Of a DNA stretch of 64,000 nt, positions 34,513 through 44,900 are shown piece by piece. Under the pieces are notes generated by a model. It saw only the letters and a list, made by a program, of their open reading frames with translations, was not told the origin of the DNA and did not search any database. Positions within the stretch are counted from its first letter, which is position 1. Every line of letters starts with the position of its first letter. The stretch lies in NCBI GenBank assembly GCA_035772405.1, contig JAYKKM010000047.1, positions 5,419,001 to 5,483,000 of the forward strand, read 5' to 3'. The position numbers and the translations under genes were made by a program. The stretch comes from Chrysogorgia sp. JL179-B06 (Eukaryota > Cnidaria > Anthozoa > Scleralcyonacea > Chrysogorgiidae).

Positions 34513-34757
34513 GACATTTCTATAGCGCACAAATCACTATTGTTCTAGGCGCTTTACAGTACTATAGTAGAAATTTTACAATAAAACTATATAAAATTAA
34601 AGTAAACATTAAAAACAATAAAGAAACATTTTAAAAAGATATCTTTTCCTAAGATCCAATGGTAACTCGTTCCATAGCTTTGGTCCTGCAACGCAAAAGG
34701 ATCTATCACCAAATGATTTTAGTCTTGAGCTGGGAATCTGAAGAAGCTCGTTTTGTA
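34480..34757 (-). mobile_element. L2/CR1-type LINE 3' end
   Basis: The minus strand reads LLQIPSSRLKSFGDRSFCVA and GPKLWNELPLDLRKRY, the conserved C-terminus of CR1/L2-type ORF2, then a 3' UTR with GCGCTATAGAAATGTC and an (ATT)n tail at 34482-34511. The same style of tail is seen on the LINE at 7.5 kb. Inserted within the Polinton. Confidence 0.8.
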
Positions 34758-34887
34758 GCCATGTTTGCTTTAATATAATTTTTTAAACATGGTAAGAAAT
34801 TTCTTTTCTTTTTACTTTCTTCTATTTTACTTTCTTTTTACTAGCTTCCTCATCATCTTCAGAAGAAGAAGTAAAATAATTATCGCC

Positions 34888-35032
34888 TATCGCCTCCTAT
34901 CTCCTCCTATCTCCTCCTATCTCCTCCTATCTCCTCCTATCTCCTCCTATCTCCTCCTATCTCCTCCTATCTCCTCCTATCTCCTCCTATCTCCTCCTAT
35001 CTCCTCCTATCTCCTCCTATCTCCTCCTATCT
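34888..35032. repeat. 10-base satellite (CTCCTCCTAT)n
   Basis: About 14 exact units of CTCCTCCTAT, running directly into a CTT-repeat tract. Confidence 0.95.
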
Positions 35033-35283
35033 TCTTCTTCTTCTTCTTCTTCTTCTTCTTCTTCTTTTTCTTCTTCTTTTTCTTTTTCTTCTTCTTCTTC
35101 TTCTTCTTCTTCTTCTTCTTCTTCTTCTTCTTCTTCTTCTTCTTCTTCTTCTTCTTCTTCTTCTTCTTCTTCTTCGTCTTTGTCTTTTTCTTTTTCACCT
35201 TCTTCTTCTTCTTTTTTTATTTCTTCTTCTTGTTCTTCTTCTTCCACATATTTTCTTTTATTATTTTTTTCCATTTTATCCAA
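35033..35283 (-). repeat. (CTT)n tract, possibly the low-complexity end of an acidic protein
   Basis: Mostly pure CTT/TTC from 35033 to 35175. On the minus strand an ATG at 35281-35283 begins MDKMEKNNKRKYVEEEEQEE followed by poly-Glu with Lys, which could be a real acidic N-terminus, as Polinton neighbours are acid-rich. The poly-Lys and poly-Phe frames are artefacts. Confidence 0.6.
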
Positions 35284-35453
35284 ACTTGGATATTATAGGA
35301 TATACAAATATATGTTCACGCTTTAAGGGAATTTGATTAATTATTTCTTTTTTCTTTTCTTTATGATGTATGGTTTTTTTCCGATTGTTTTTTCATTTTT
35401 AAAAAAATAATTCCTTAAGCTAATTCCTAAATGTTGTTCTTTTACTTTTTACA

Positions 35454-36657
35454 CTAAATGTCATGTAATAATCTTGCAGGTGTAGTTAAACCTATTTTTA
35501 TTTCATTTCGAAACTCTCCTATATAAAGTAATACACCAGCAGTAGTGTTTTGTGAAAAATTAAAATCAATGTTTACATTTCCTGAAGGTCGTGAAAAAAC
35601 ACTACGTAGTGGTGAATAAGCTTCTTCAGCAGATGTAATTTTCATAACAGTATTATTATTTAGTGAAACAACAACATCAGAGTAATTTGGCCATGCAAAG
35701 TGTAAAATATTACGATAATATGCACCATTCCAATTAGCGAGGGATATAAAAACTATAAATAATCTTGTAGGACATGATCCATTAAAAGCATCGACAACTT
35801 GATGTCTCGTTCGACCTGGTAATATATTTTCGCTAATACAACGAAAATTACTAGTATAATATTTACCTTCAATATGTTGATCAACAAATGCTTTATTTAA
35901 TGCGGCACGTAGTTGATCATTGGGTTAAAAAACAGGTATTTTAATCTTTAAGTCATTTAAAGCTTGTTTTGTATTGGCTAAACTTAAATCAGCATGATCT
36001 GCACCAGATAATAAAATACTTTTTAATACTCTTGTTAAACGTAATTATATTTTAAATGCTGAAGGAATAATAATTTCACCACCACCACCATCGCTAAATA
36101 ATGAGGTATCGACTGTATCAACTGTATAGCATACCCACCAGTATTTTCAACACCAGCTCCATCCCCAAAACCAACTATACTATTCATATAATTAGCAGCT
36201 GTATCAAGATATGAAAAATTAATATCTTTACTTGCTTCATAATTTGATTTAAATTCACGAGTAATGTAATGTAATATGGGACATATTTCCCGAAGTAGTG
36301 ACTAAACTATCGTTTATTTTTAATTCTTTTGTTTTCCACATTGTTCGAAGGGGTATCGGTAAAATTGATTTCCCCCCTCCAGCAATCGACGCTGCAATAG
36401 CACCCGTTGTTTTATGTACTAATGAAAGATTAGCAGAAATTACTGCATCACTTGTTTTTAAGATACCGACCGCATTTCCGTGTCTTGTGAACGTAACAAC
36501 ATTTGCATTCGTGTCTTTAGGTGTAGGTACAATCTCATTTTCAAAAAATTCAGTAAATGTATTATTGTAGGGTTTAGAAGTAAATAATTGTAAAGGTAAA
36601 GAAAATAATACATCATGTTGATCAATCTCTTCTACTGTTTTTGAATTCTTTTTTTTT
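35454..36657 (-). pseudogene. Polinton capsid-like protein, multiply broken
   Basis: Minus strand. The N-terminal piece (about 36640-36255) reads FSLPLQLFTSKPYNNTFTE, VTFTRHGNAVGILKTSDAV and SANLSLVHKTTGAIAAS. A shift follows near 36260, then NYEASKDINFSYLDTAANY and more damage. The C-terminal part (35930-35454) reads NILPGRTRHQVVDAFNGS, YYRNILHFAWPNYSDVVVS and FSRPSGNVNIDFNFSQNT, stop near 35454. Alternating beta-type segments, size and place beside penton-like and protease genes fit a jelly-roll major capsid protein. No single motif proves it. Confidence 0.5.
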
Positions 36658-36662
36658 AAACG

Positions 36663-36825
36663 TTAATTTTTGATATTTTTCCGACTGTACCCAGTACTTG
36701 GGGTAAAAACATTCCTAATGCCATCCCTGCACCAAATGCACCACATTTTTGTATTTTTTTTGTTTTACGATGTAATCTAGACTTCCTTTTTATTTATTTT
36801 TTATTCTAATATTTCTTCGCTTCAT
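36663..36825 (-). pseudogene. Second small basic protein with Gly-rich hydrophobic tail
   Basis: ATG at 36823-36825 (MKRRNIRIKNK), a one-base shift near 36790, then KRKSRLHRKTKKIQKCG and AFGAGMALGMFLPQVLGTVG, TAA at 36663-36665. Like the 33.0-kb ORF it has a basic half and a Gly/hydrophobic half. It directly precedes the capsid-like gene on the minus strand. Probably a minor virion component. No family named with certainty. Confidence 0.4.
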
Positions 36826-37008
36826 TTTTTTTAAAAAATAAACATATAAAACAAGATTTTTAAAGAAAAAATACTGCATTTATTTTATTTTTAACTTAAT
36901 TTATAGTTTACATCTTTTTTCCCTTTTTAAAACAAAAAACAACAATGAATTTCTATTTTGTAAAATAGAACGTAATACATCTGGATCAATTTTTCTTTTT
37001 TTGCTGGT

Positions 37009-37201
37009 TTATTCATTACTATTTGTTTTTTGGTAATCAGGGTTTAAAGTTTGAGGTAGTCCAACATTAGAATTTAATAAAATATCATCTGGAGTAGGAT
37101 TTTTTTTCACGTTTTACATAAAAATATGAAGAATAATGTTTTCCTTTACATTTTCCAGTAACTAAATCGAAATAATCATCAGCTGTTAAATGATTATTCA
37201 T
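37009..37201 (-). pseudogene. Small hypothetical Polinton ORF
   Basis: ATG at 37199-37201: NNHLTADDYFDLVTGKCKGK and SSYFYVKREKK, a shift in an A run near 37105, then NSNVGLPQTLNPDYQKTN and TAA at 37009-37011. The LTADDYFDLVTGK opening looks like a genuine protein start. Unknown function. Confidence 0.35.
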
Positions 37202-37209
37202 TATTTTCT

Positions 37210-37500
37210 TCAAATAATTTTATATATTAATTCTTCAGCATTCAAACTGTCGCAACCACTACCATATGAAAGATGAAATTGAATATGTTCTTGAGCTTCT
37301 GCAGTGTTTCTTTTAAGAAAAACATTAGGAAATAATTCTCGTTTCATTTTTAAAAAATGAAGTATTTGCCTACTCTCGTTTATATAATAATGAAATAAAA
37401 GTCTTTTTTCAAACAATAACATTTGTTGTCCATCGAATTGTTTATCTTTTAATTTTGTATTTTTAACATTAGTAGACCACCATAATTTCTTTTATGATTT
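37210..37500 (-). pseudogene. Hypothetical Polinton ORF
   Basis: Frame 37210-37422 reads LLFEKRLLFHYYINESRQIL and RNTAEAQEHIQFHLSYGSGC; open sequence extends upstream (NTKLKDKQFDGQQ) to about 37480. It ends just before the next ORF on the same strand. No family recognised. Confidence 0.3.
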
Positions 37501-37689
37501 ATTGGGTTTTGATTTATTATTGGATCGATTGTAAAATTTATTTTTTTGAAATAATAAATAGAATAATTTTATTAACTCCTGTTTGGTCAACACTGTCTAA
37601 AACCCAATTTTTATTTTACTTGCAGCATATGTGTTAAAGGGATAACTAAAATTATATTCTTCAATTTGTAGAACTTCCTTACTGCTTTA

Positions 37690-38518
37690 AGACGAATTTT
37701 AAGCATAATTAATTAAACAATCCAACGAAACAGTTCCAGAATCAAAAGGAATCAATTTATCTGTACTATCTTTAATTGTAATATTTAAAGCGTTAATAAT
37801 ACTCTTTTAACATTTTAAAAATATTTTTGAAGGTGTAAAACAAACTAATTCACCATTTCCTTTTCCTTGATCCGACCACTGAATAGGAATTGTTGTTAAC
37901 AATTCAGAGTATGAATCGCCAACTAATGTTGCTTCTAATACTTCACAATATATAAACATTTTATTTAAACCATCTGCTACAGCGGGTAAATAATCAGCTT
38001 CTTTTTCAATAAAATTTGCTTTTTCATTTATTTTTATTATTGAATTTTTAAAACCCAACATAAATGATAAAGTGTCGCTCATATTTAATTCAAAAATTTA
38101 TTTTTGCAACTTTGTCCGATAAACGAAATTTAGAACCTTCACCATCATCATGAGCTTTTTTACGATTATATTGTACGAGCCAATATTCTGTTCCAAAATT
38201 AACATTTAAATACACTTTTCCATTCTTTCGTAAACTCAAGACAACATCATATTCTTTTAAAATATTATTCATATAATCAAGTAAACGGTTTAAATCATAA
38301 ATTCCTGTAGGAATATTATATCTCATACTCGTAAGAATAATCTGCTCGTTGTACTTTTTAACACCATGTTTATTCTTCATGAATTTCTGAAAATCGTATG
38401 TAAAAGTGAAATAACATATATTTTCATCAACATTTTTTGTAGTCAATGGGTAACAAATTTTTTGTACATCTAGATACGCGTCTTTATTTAAACCGTCAAT
38501 AGGATGAACAAGACGCAT
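37690..38518 (-). pseudogene. Polinton penton-like minor capsid protein
   Basis: Starts at the ATG at 38516-38518. Frame 1 (38090-38518) has NIPTGIYDLNRLLDYMNNIL and YLNVNFGTEYWLVQ. After a break at about 38085, frame 2 (37807-38082) has SDTLSFMLGF, MFIYCEVLEATLVGDSYSEL and LVCFTPSKIF. A further stretch to about 37700 reads NITIKDSTDKLIPFDSGTVS. The order G-Y-x-L..LN, LSFMLGF, IYCEVLEATLVGD and I.DST..LIPF matches the single jelly-roll minor capsid (penton) of Polintons. Breaks near 38085 and 37800 inactivate it. Confidence 0.7.
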
Positions 38519-38583
38519 AGTAAATTTATTTGTTAAATTAGAAATTCGAGTTTTTTATTTTGTATTACTCGCGATATATAAAC

Positions 38584-38826
38584 TCATTTTTTTAATAATT
38601 GTAATTCTTCACAATAAAAAATTCCTTCAATTTTTTCACCTTTTAAATATTTTAATTGATATGTAACAGGGTCTGTTACAAACATTTTTTTAAAGGACAT
38701 TGGCAACCAAAAATTGTATTCGTTATATCTATTGTACTTACCTATGGAATACTTAATTTCGCGTTTTCGTGTGTCCATCGCATTTAGTTGTTGAGAAAAT
38801 TTGAAGAAATGTTGATCATACGGCAA
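38584..38826 (-). pseudogene. Polinton integrase, C-terminal fragment
   Basis: 80 codons ending DPVTYQLKYLKGEKIEG, then IFYCEELQLLKK. The form D-P-x-T-Y-x-L-K-D/Y-x-x-G-E-x-I-x-G-x-F-Y-x-x-E-L-Q is the signature C-terminus of Polinton retroviral-type integrases. Upstream the catalytic core is missing; the frame fades out near 38840. This marks the right-hand limit of recognisable Polinton DNA. Confidence 0.8.
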
Positions 38827-38830
38827 CCAT

Positions 38831-39406
38831 TTTGAAAATAGTGCCTTATGCTAATTTATGCAGGAACACATTTGTTGACGTCATTAGTAGGGTAAGGCCG
38901 AATTTGACAATATAAATTACTATCACGTTTAAGAACATTTTGCCAAAAAATAAAAGTTGCAGAGCAAATACAATGAAACAATTGTGCAATACCGAAGTAT
39001 TACTGTTCTCCGAATATGTTTTTGACATTATTTCGAAAAAACGCACCTAAAATCTGATAGTGAAGCCCGAAGGAAGCAATTGAAATCTTGTGGGGGCTTT
39101 CACTGACACTTGCCACGAGTCTCAAGCCGCAAATGGTACCGCCAAGGGCAAACAATAGCACATATTAGCGCATGAGAAGAACATTTTAGCGACACTTTCT
39201 GACTATATCTTCATTCATCCGGATACACCTTGGTATAAAACTTTTTAATGTTTTTTTCTTCGGTGAGGTCTAGCTATTAAAGAATCGCAATTATCATTGT
39301 TGCGGTGTAGGCGCTGACAAGCTCTAAATGAGCATTGTTTGCGAAGGAGCTATATGGCCCATAACGAATTTTGGTGCTTCACTTGCATGCAAGCCGAAGG
39401 CGCAAG
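38831..39406. other. No gene seen
   Basis: Mixed sequence between the Polinton and the THAP gene. It should include the THAP promoter and 5' UTR, but no clear element is visible. Confidence 0.5.
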
Positions 39407-40440
39407 ATGTACTGTCCGGTATACGGTTGCAGTAGTGACGGCCAAAAAAATCCGAGTGGAATACGTTTCTTTTCGTTTCCAAGCGGAAAATCCGTAGCCC
39501 AACAACACAGAAGAAAGGCATGGGTTGAATTTTGCAAACGCAAATAATTCAATCCTTCGTCGTGCAGTAGAATCTGCTCACGGCATTTCGCCGAAGACGC
39601 GTACGAGCCAGGGCATTCGCCTCAGTTCCTCGAACGAATCGAGTGCAAGGAAGCGTTTCGTGTAAGGTTAAAGAGCGATGCCTTGCCAAGTTTGAACAAA
39701 CCATTGCTCGAGGCAAGCTCAAGCAAACCAAGGACTTCTGCAGCAAGAAGACAGCGAGAAAAGGTGAGTCAAATTCTCGATCGATAAATTTATTTTATAT
39801 GTATTATGTTATAAAACATAGCGTATACGGATATTTTCACACTTTTATTTACATATTGTACACTCGTCATTGTCATTGGCAAAGTTGGCCAACAATGTTA
39901 CTGTAAATATATTTTACCTACAATTATAGGAACTTGCTGGCATTCTAAATCCCGAAGAATCGCAACCGGAGGAGGATAAAGGAACTGAGCAAAGCGATGA
40001 ACCAGACCCAATGCCGAGTGCGTCAGAGACATTCGAGGTCGAGGACGAAATATCGTCGAACTCTCGAGATAGATCGACGCAAACAGTCAGAAGACGGGGG
40101 ACATGCAAGATCGGTGAGAACGCAGACTGTTATGGCAGCGACTTCAACGTCTCCCCCAACAAAACCCGTGCTGGAATGTCCATCTATTTCAGAAGCGCAA
40201 GCAGCCGGCGAAGTTACAGCCGTGGCCACAGACATGGACAACGCTCAGCCTCAGGGAAAACCCAGCAGTGTCAACAAAAATGTCAACAAAAACGTAGACG
40301 ATTCTGCGGTACAAACGTCTACAACAACAGAGGTCGACGTGGAAAGCAGTGCAAGCAGCGTAAGCGAGGAATCGGCAGCATCACACGGCCACATCCCAGT
40401 CGACGTTGATGTATCATCGTCTACTGAAAGCGACGAAAGC
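39407..40440 (+). pseudogene. THAP-domain gene, two exons, stop and frameshift
   Basis: ATG at 39407 opens a THAP zinc finger: MYCPVYGCSSDGQKNPSG, FFSFPSG, RRKAWVEFCKRK, then CSRICSRHF and PGHSPQFLERI, giving the C2CH set and the conserved Trp. An in-frame TAA at 39545-39547 interrupts the domain. Exon 1 ends in frame at 39763 before GTGAGT; an acceptor CAATTATAG leads to exon 2 at 39930 (ELAGILNPEESQPEEDKG). Near 40100 the coding signal changes frame in a G run: DRSTQTVRRRG before, RTQTVMAATSTSPPTKPV after. The second frame runs to 40440 (acidic, Ser-rich) and into the minisatellite. Probably a sequence-specific DNA-binding protein or a P-element-like descendant, now dead unless the stop is a sequencing error. 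Confidence 0.8.
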
Positions 40441-41250
40441 ACTAACGCTACTAACGCTACTAACGCCACTAACGCATATAACGCTACTAACGCCACTAAC
40501 GCCTATAACGCTACTAACGCCACTAACGCATATAACGCTACTTACGCCACTAACGCCACTAACGCCTATAACGCGCTACTAACGCCACTAACGCCTATAA
40601 CGCTACTAACGCCACTAACGCCACTAACGCCACCAACGCATATAACGCTACTAACGCCACTAACGCCACTAACGCCTATAACGCCACTAACGCCTATAAC
40701 GCTACTAACGTCACTAACGCCACTAACGCTACTAACGCTACTAACGCCACTAACGCCACTAACGCCTATAACGCCTATAACGCTACTAACGCGGCAACGC
40801 CTATAACGCCACCAACGCTACTAACGCTACTAACGCTACTAACGCCACTAACGCTACTAACGCCACTAACGCCACTAACGCCTATAACGCGTCGCCTATA
40901 ACGCTACTAACGCCTATAACGCTACTAACGCCTATAACGCCACTAACGCTACTAACGCCACTAACGCCACTAACGCCTATAACGCTACTAACGCCACTAA
41001 CGCCACTAACGCCACTAACGCCTATAACGCTACTAACGCTACTAACGCCACTAACGCCACTAACGCATATAACGCCACTAACGCCACTAACGCCACTAAC
41101 GCTACTAACGCCACTAACGCTACTAACGCTACTAACGCCTATAACGCTACTAACGCCTATAACGCCACTAACGCCACTAACGCCACTAACGCCTATAACG
41201 CCACTAACGCCTATAACGCTACTAACGCCTATATCGTCTATCGGCGCTAC
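40439..41250 (+). repeat. 9-base minisatellite (ACTAACGCC and variants)
   Basis: About 90 units of 9 bases mixing GCTACTAAC, GCCACTAAC, GCCTATAAC and GCATATAAC in irregular order. One or two units are shortened (near 40573, 40792 and 40890), which shifts the reading frame. In the THAP frame it would encode Asn-Ala-Thr/Tyr repeats for the first 45 or so codons. Confidence 0.97.
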
Positions 41251-41285
41251 TAACATAGTACTGTGTGTATCCTACAGTATGACAT

Positions 41286-41662
41286 GCGAAGCGCCGGCCG
41301 AAGGCCGAAGGCCTGAGGGCGAGGGTGCTAATATCGACCGGCGTTTAGTCCCTCATCACGGGATTCCAAGTGTTTGTAGAGTCACTTTCAGTTTATTTTT
41401 ATATATATTCAAGATCAACGGCCCATGCGCGGCATCGGAAAATTTGGCCCTGGTTACTAGATATGGTAAATATCTGCATTTGAATTAATATTTAAAAAAA
41501 ATGAAACAGTAAAAGAAAAGTACATGTACGTGTTTTGTCGGGTTATACGGTGAATGAAGTTTTGTGTTAAAAAGATCGTGAAAAGGCAGTGAAAATGCAA
41601 TATATCGTCGTCGGAAGATGTCAAGTTCGTAAATCAAGTTTTATACGTGGCGTCAAAACTAA
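41286..41662 (+). repeat. Dispersed repeat R1, left part of the interrupted copy
   Basis: Matches the minus strand of 14.86-15.23 kb. It ends at the target AAAACTAA (41655-41662), where element FB1 has inserted. The remainder of R1 continues at 51354. Confidence 0.9.
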
Positions 41663-42130
41663 AACCCCGTGAAGTTAGCTGCCAATTCGCCAGCTGCCAA
41701 TTCGCCGCTGCCAATTAAGTTAGCTGCCAATTCAACACCACTCTCTCACGTCGCTTGTAACGCACTCAGACCAACTTTATTTCCAAATAATCACTGCCTA
41801 TCAACTAGCTAAAACATTTGCACTCAAAATCAACTTCAATGAACCACGTTTATCACAATAAAAGAACATTTTAAGCGCTCAGACAGCTCCCCATCATTAT
41901 TCCCATAATAAGATATAACAACAGACCAGCTAATCCGTTCCAGATTATTTTCTGCTCGGTAGATGAGCAATCTGAACACACCATTCGATTCCTTATACAA
42001 TTCTGCGTACAATAACATGCAATTCGCCCTTTCAATTTTCAAACTACTATTTATTTGGAAATTTTCAAACTACTATTTATTTGGAAATTTTCAACTTCCG
42101 TCATGTAGCGCGCGCTTCTTGTCTGAGTTA

Positions 42131-43003
42131 ACTTTTCTAATAATGGCTTCGGCTCTCAAGTATTATTTTATTTATAAAATTGAAATGGTGAATTGCATGT
42201 TATTATACGCAGAATTGAATAAGGAATCGAATGATGCGTTCAAATGGCTCATCTACAGAGCAGAAAATTACCTGGAATTGGGATCATCGCTGTTCTAATG
42301 AGTAACTCTTATTTGGGGGATAGTGAATGTAAACAACTGCTATCATGAGAATCACTTGAGGCCCATGTTTTGCCCGTTTATCGGATTAGCACATTTAGGT
42401 GTTTGACAACACTAAAGATTAGTGTATTGCAATTGTTATATTTCTATGCTTTAATTCTTGACAGATGTGTTTCTCACGACACAACAACTTAAACTTAGTT
42501 GAACAATACACTGGACATTGAACAAAAAAAAATAAGTGCACCGATTTTCCTATTTGCCAGCTGCCAATTCGCTGCCAATTGGTATTTAGCTGCCAATGCA
42601 ACACCAATCTCTCACGTCTCTTGAAGCCCGTTCAGTCCAACTTTACAAATAATCACTACCTATCAACTAGTGAAAACATTTGCATTCAAATTCAACTTCA
42701 AAAAACTACATAAGAAAGCTCCGTCATAGTTGTTTATTTCATTAAGCACGCACTTCACCATGTTTCATGCGATGGTGTATACAGAATTGTATAAGAAATA
42801 AAATGTTGGCATTCCATGTGCATGTGTGCAGTTTGCTCATCTACCAAGCAGAAATAATCTGGAAGTGAATTAGCTTGTAAGTCACTGAGTCAAGAATAAG
42901 CACGCGCCACATAACGGAAGTATTTTAAAAATTGAAAGGGCGAATTGCATGTTATTATGCGCAGAATTATATAAGGAATCGAATGGTGTGTTCAGATTTC
43001 TTA
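42131..43003. repeat. FB1 left subterminal repeats
   Basis: Contains extra copies of FB1 end sequence: a plus-orientation copy of the ATTGAAA..GAATTGCATGTTATTA unit at about 42178-42290 and a second copy of the GCTGCCAATTCGCTGCCAAT tip at about 42555-42715. It also carries part of the next unit at 42930-43003, cut by the hAT insertion. No coding sequence recognised. Confidence 0.7.
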
Positions 43004-43253
43004 TCTAGCTACAGTGGCGAAGCTAGCGGTCATGCTAGTCATGCTCAGCATGACTAAAAATTTCCTGAAAATATATAGTTTTGTTTGCTTTTATTTACTT
43101 TATTTGAAATCTCTCCTTAGAACTTTGAAATCGTGTGCATTTCGAAGAGAACAAGCAATAATAGTTCACGCATATTACGCGGATATTCTCGCTCCTTATC
43201 GGGCGTCTAAAACCGCCGTCTTCATTCCCAGGCTCTTTTGTTCATCCTGGCCC

Positions 43254-43316
43254 CCCTAACCCTAACCCTAACCCTAACCCTAACCCTAACCCTAACCCTA
43301 ACCCTAACCCTAACCC
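43254..43316. repeat. Interstitial telomere-like array (CCCTAA)10.5
   Basis: 63 bases of perfect CCCTAA repeats inside the nested hAT element. The Gly-Leu frame read from it on the minus strand is an artefact. Confidence 0.97.
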
Positions 43317-43501
43317 GGCCCAAGTCATGCTCTTTTTGTGAATAGCATGACCAGCTATATGAACAGTCATGCTTATTCTCGAAATATGATTGGTTGACGG
43401 CACTTTACGCATGCTCAGTTTGCCTATTATATTAGCTTTCCGCCTTACCAACTATGGCCTGACTGCACAGTGCGTCTGTTTAAGGAGATCCTTGATTTAT
43501 C

Positions 43502-43738
43502 ATGGCATCAACGAGCTCTGATTCTGTCCAAACAGTCCTTGTTTGTGAACTGCTTAGAAAACCGTTTTCGGTTCGAAACATCAACGAGAAAAATCTTCTT
43601 GTTGGACAGCGACCAATGCCGGTTCTTGGCCATTCGTCTTTCTTTCGTTTTATTGGCAATGAATCGCAGTTGAAAATGTTTACCGAGAATTGTAAACCGG
43701 CAAACCATTGCAAAGATCGGATGAGAGATCAATCATGA
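43502..43738 (+). pseudogene. hAT transposase N-terminal remnant
   Basis: ATG frame of 78 codons: VCELLRKPFSVRNINEKN, then LVGQRPMPVL and SSFFRFIGN. The LLRKPFS....K....GRP.P pattern is that seen just before the TTF-type zinc finger of ZMYM1-like hAT transposases. The catalytic region is absent, so the carrier element is non-autonomous. Confidence 0.45.
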
Positions 43739-44493
43739 AGACGGAATGGACAGCCCCGAAGGGCGAAGGACAGGAAAATATTATTATGCTGTGTTGACAT
43801 TTATCCGTGAGACTCCGTAATATTAATTATTATGAAACGTTGTTGTTGTCTGATTTAAATAAATTCTACATCGAAATGATCACTTGAATCTGGCGAATCG
43901 AACGCTGTATGTTTCGTCTACTTAAAATATGAATATCAGATGTTATATGAGAAAATGCGTAAGCGAGTAAAGTAGTCAAACCTCGTCTTTAAATTAAATC
44001 AAAGAACATGGCTTCAAGATCTATTCGACGTTTACCCGGTGATTCAATGCTTTTATGTCCATTAAAGCGATATAATTTCGTAAAAGATATGTTTCGTATA
44101 CCTTGCCGTTGATTTTTATAAACGTTTTGTCACACAAAGACCTTCAATCGAACAGATATTAGAAAAAATATCATTGCCGTGTTTACTGTTTACATTAATA
44201 TTTGCGTGTCAGGCGTTATGCATTGGGAGGGCTGAGGGCGGGCTAGCCTGCGTGTAGGCATGCTGATGCGCTCTGATATAAAGAGAAACGGTCCAAAATA
44301 TGAAATTTTATAAACCTTTGAGCTGAAAAATCACCGCTCAGAATGCAGGAAATGCCATTTACGGGAATCTATATTTTAAAATTTTCCGGGGGGCATGCCC
44401 CCCGACCCCTCTATAAAGCCTCGCGCCTTCGGCGCTCGGATTATTAGTTAGCATGACCTCCCATTTGGGACCAGCTTCGCCACTGTCTAGCTA

Positions 44494-44900
44494 CCGTGCA
44501 GAAAATGATCTGGTCGAAGCGAATTAGCGTGTCTGTCACTGAGTCAAGAAGCGCGCGCTACATAATGGAAGTTGAAAAATTTCAAATAAATAGTATAGTA
44601 CTGTAGTTTGAAAATTGAAAGGGCGAATTGCACGTTATTGCACGCAGAATTGTATACGGAATCGAATGGTGTGTTCAGATTGCTCATCTACCGAGCAGAA
44701 AATGATATTGTCATATGATGCATGTCATACGAAAGTCATATGATGAATTAAAAGTGCAAATTTAAAATCTCCATTTGTGACAAGTGCAGCTGTTAGTACT
44801 TAATAGATCATTTAACTCCATCTATTATCTGTGTTGTCATTAGTAAAGATCAAAAGGAGTCGTGAAAACACATTTTGATTTCGTAGAGAAGAAAGGTGTA
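44494..44900. repeat. FB1 subterminal unit and possible gene 5' flank
   Basis: One and a half FB1 units (44494-44705), then unique sequence (44706-44900) upstream of the four-exon gene. A promoter would be expected here but no clear TATA box or initiator could be picked out. Confidence 0.5.

Larger units (their letters stand above)
20383..38830. mobile_element. Decayed Polinton/Maverick (virus-like giant DNA transposon)
   Basis: About 18 kb of very AT-rich DNA holds the Polinton hallmark set: protein-primed DNA polymerase (25.3-31.5 kb, +), FtsK/A32-type packaging ATPase (32.2-32.9 kb, +), adenain-like protease (33.4-33.8 kb, -), capsid-like protein (35.5-36.7 kb, -), penton-like protein (37.7-38.5 kb, -) and the C-terminus of a retroviral-type integrase (38.58-38.83 kb, -), plus small basic and accessory ORFs. 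Every large gene is interrupted. Secondary insertions are a hAT pseudogene (22.7-24.2 kb), a 2-kb non-coding block (26.6-28.7 kb) and LINE pieces (29.5-30.1 and 34.5-34.8 kb). Terminal inverted repeats and the 6-base duplication were not located; the integrase end looks truncated. Confidence 0.85.
43012..44485. mobile_element. hAT element, 1.47 kb, nested in FB1
   Basis: The ends CAGTGGCGAAGCTAGC and ACCAGCTTCGCCACTG are flanked by the exact 8-base duplication TCTAGCTA (43004-43011 and 44486-44493). It interrupts an FB1 subterminal unit that resumes at 44494 (CCGTGCAGAAAATGAT). It carries a telomere-like array and a hAT transposase N-terminal remnant. The right subterminal part (GGGGGGCATGCCCCCCGACC) resembles the hAT at 17-18.26 kb. 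Confidence 0.92.

Noticed and set aside
34789..35298. 169-codon frame with repeated SPPISSYLLL and poly-Phe; also poly-Lys frame opposite
   Set aside because: Produced by the 10-base satellite and CTT tract; only the acidic minus-strand start was kept as a weak possibility.
40439..40600. Asn-Ala-Thr repeats as an N-glycosylated mucin-like domain
   Set aside because: The frame belongs to a THAP-type nuclear protein that is already broken upstream; no signal peptide.
40882..41256. Val-Ser-Gly-rich minus-strand frame of 124 codons
   Set aside because: Antisense reading of the 9-base minisatellite.
43242..43451. Gly-Leu-rich frame
   Set aside because: Read from the CCCTAA telomere-like array.
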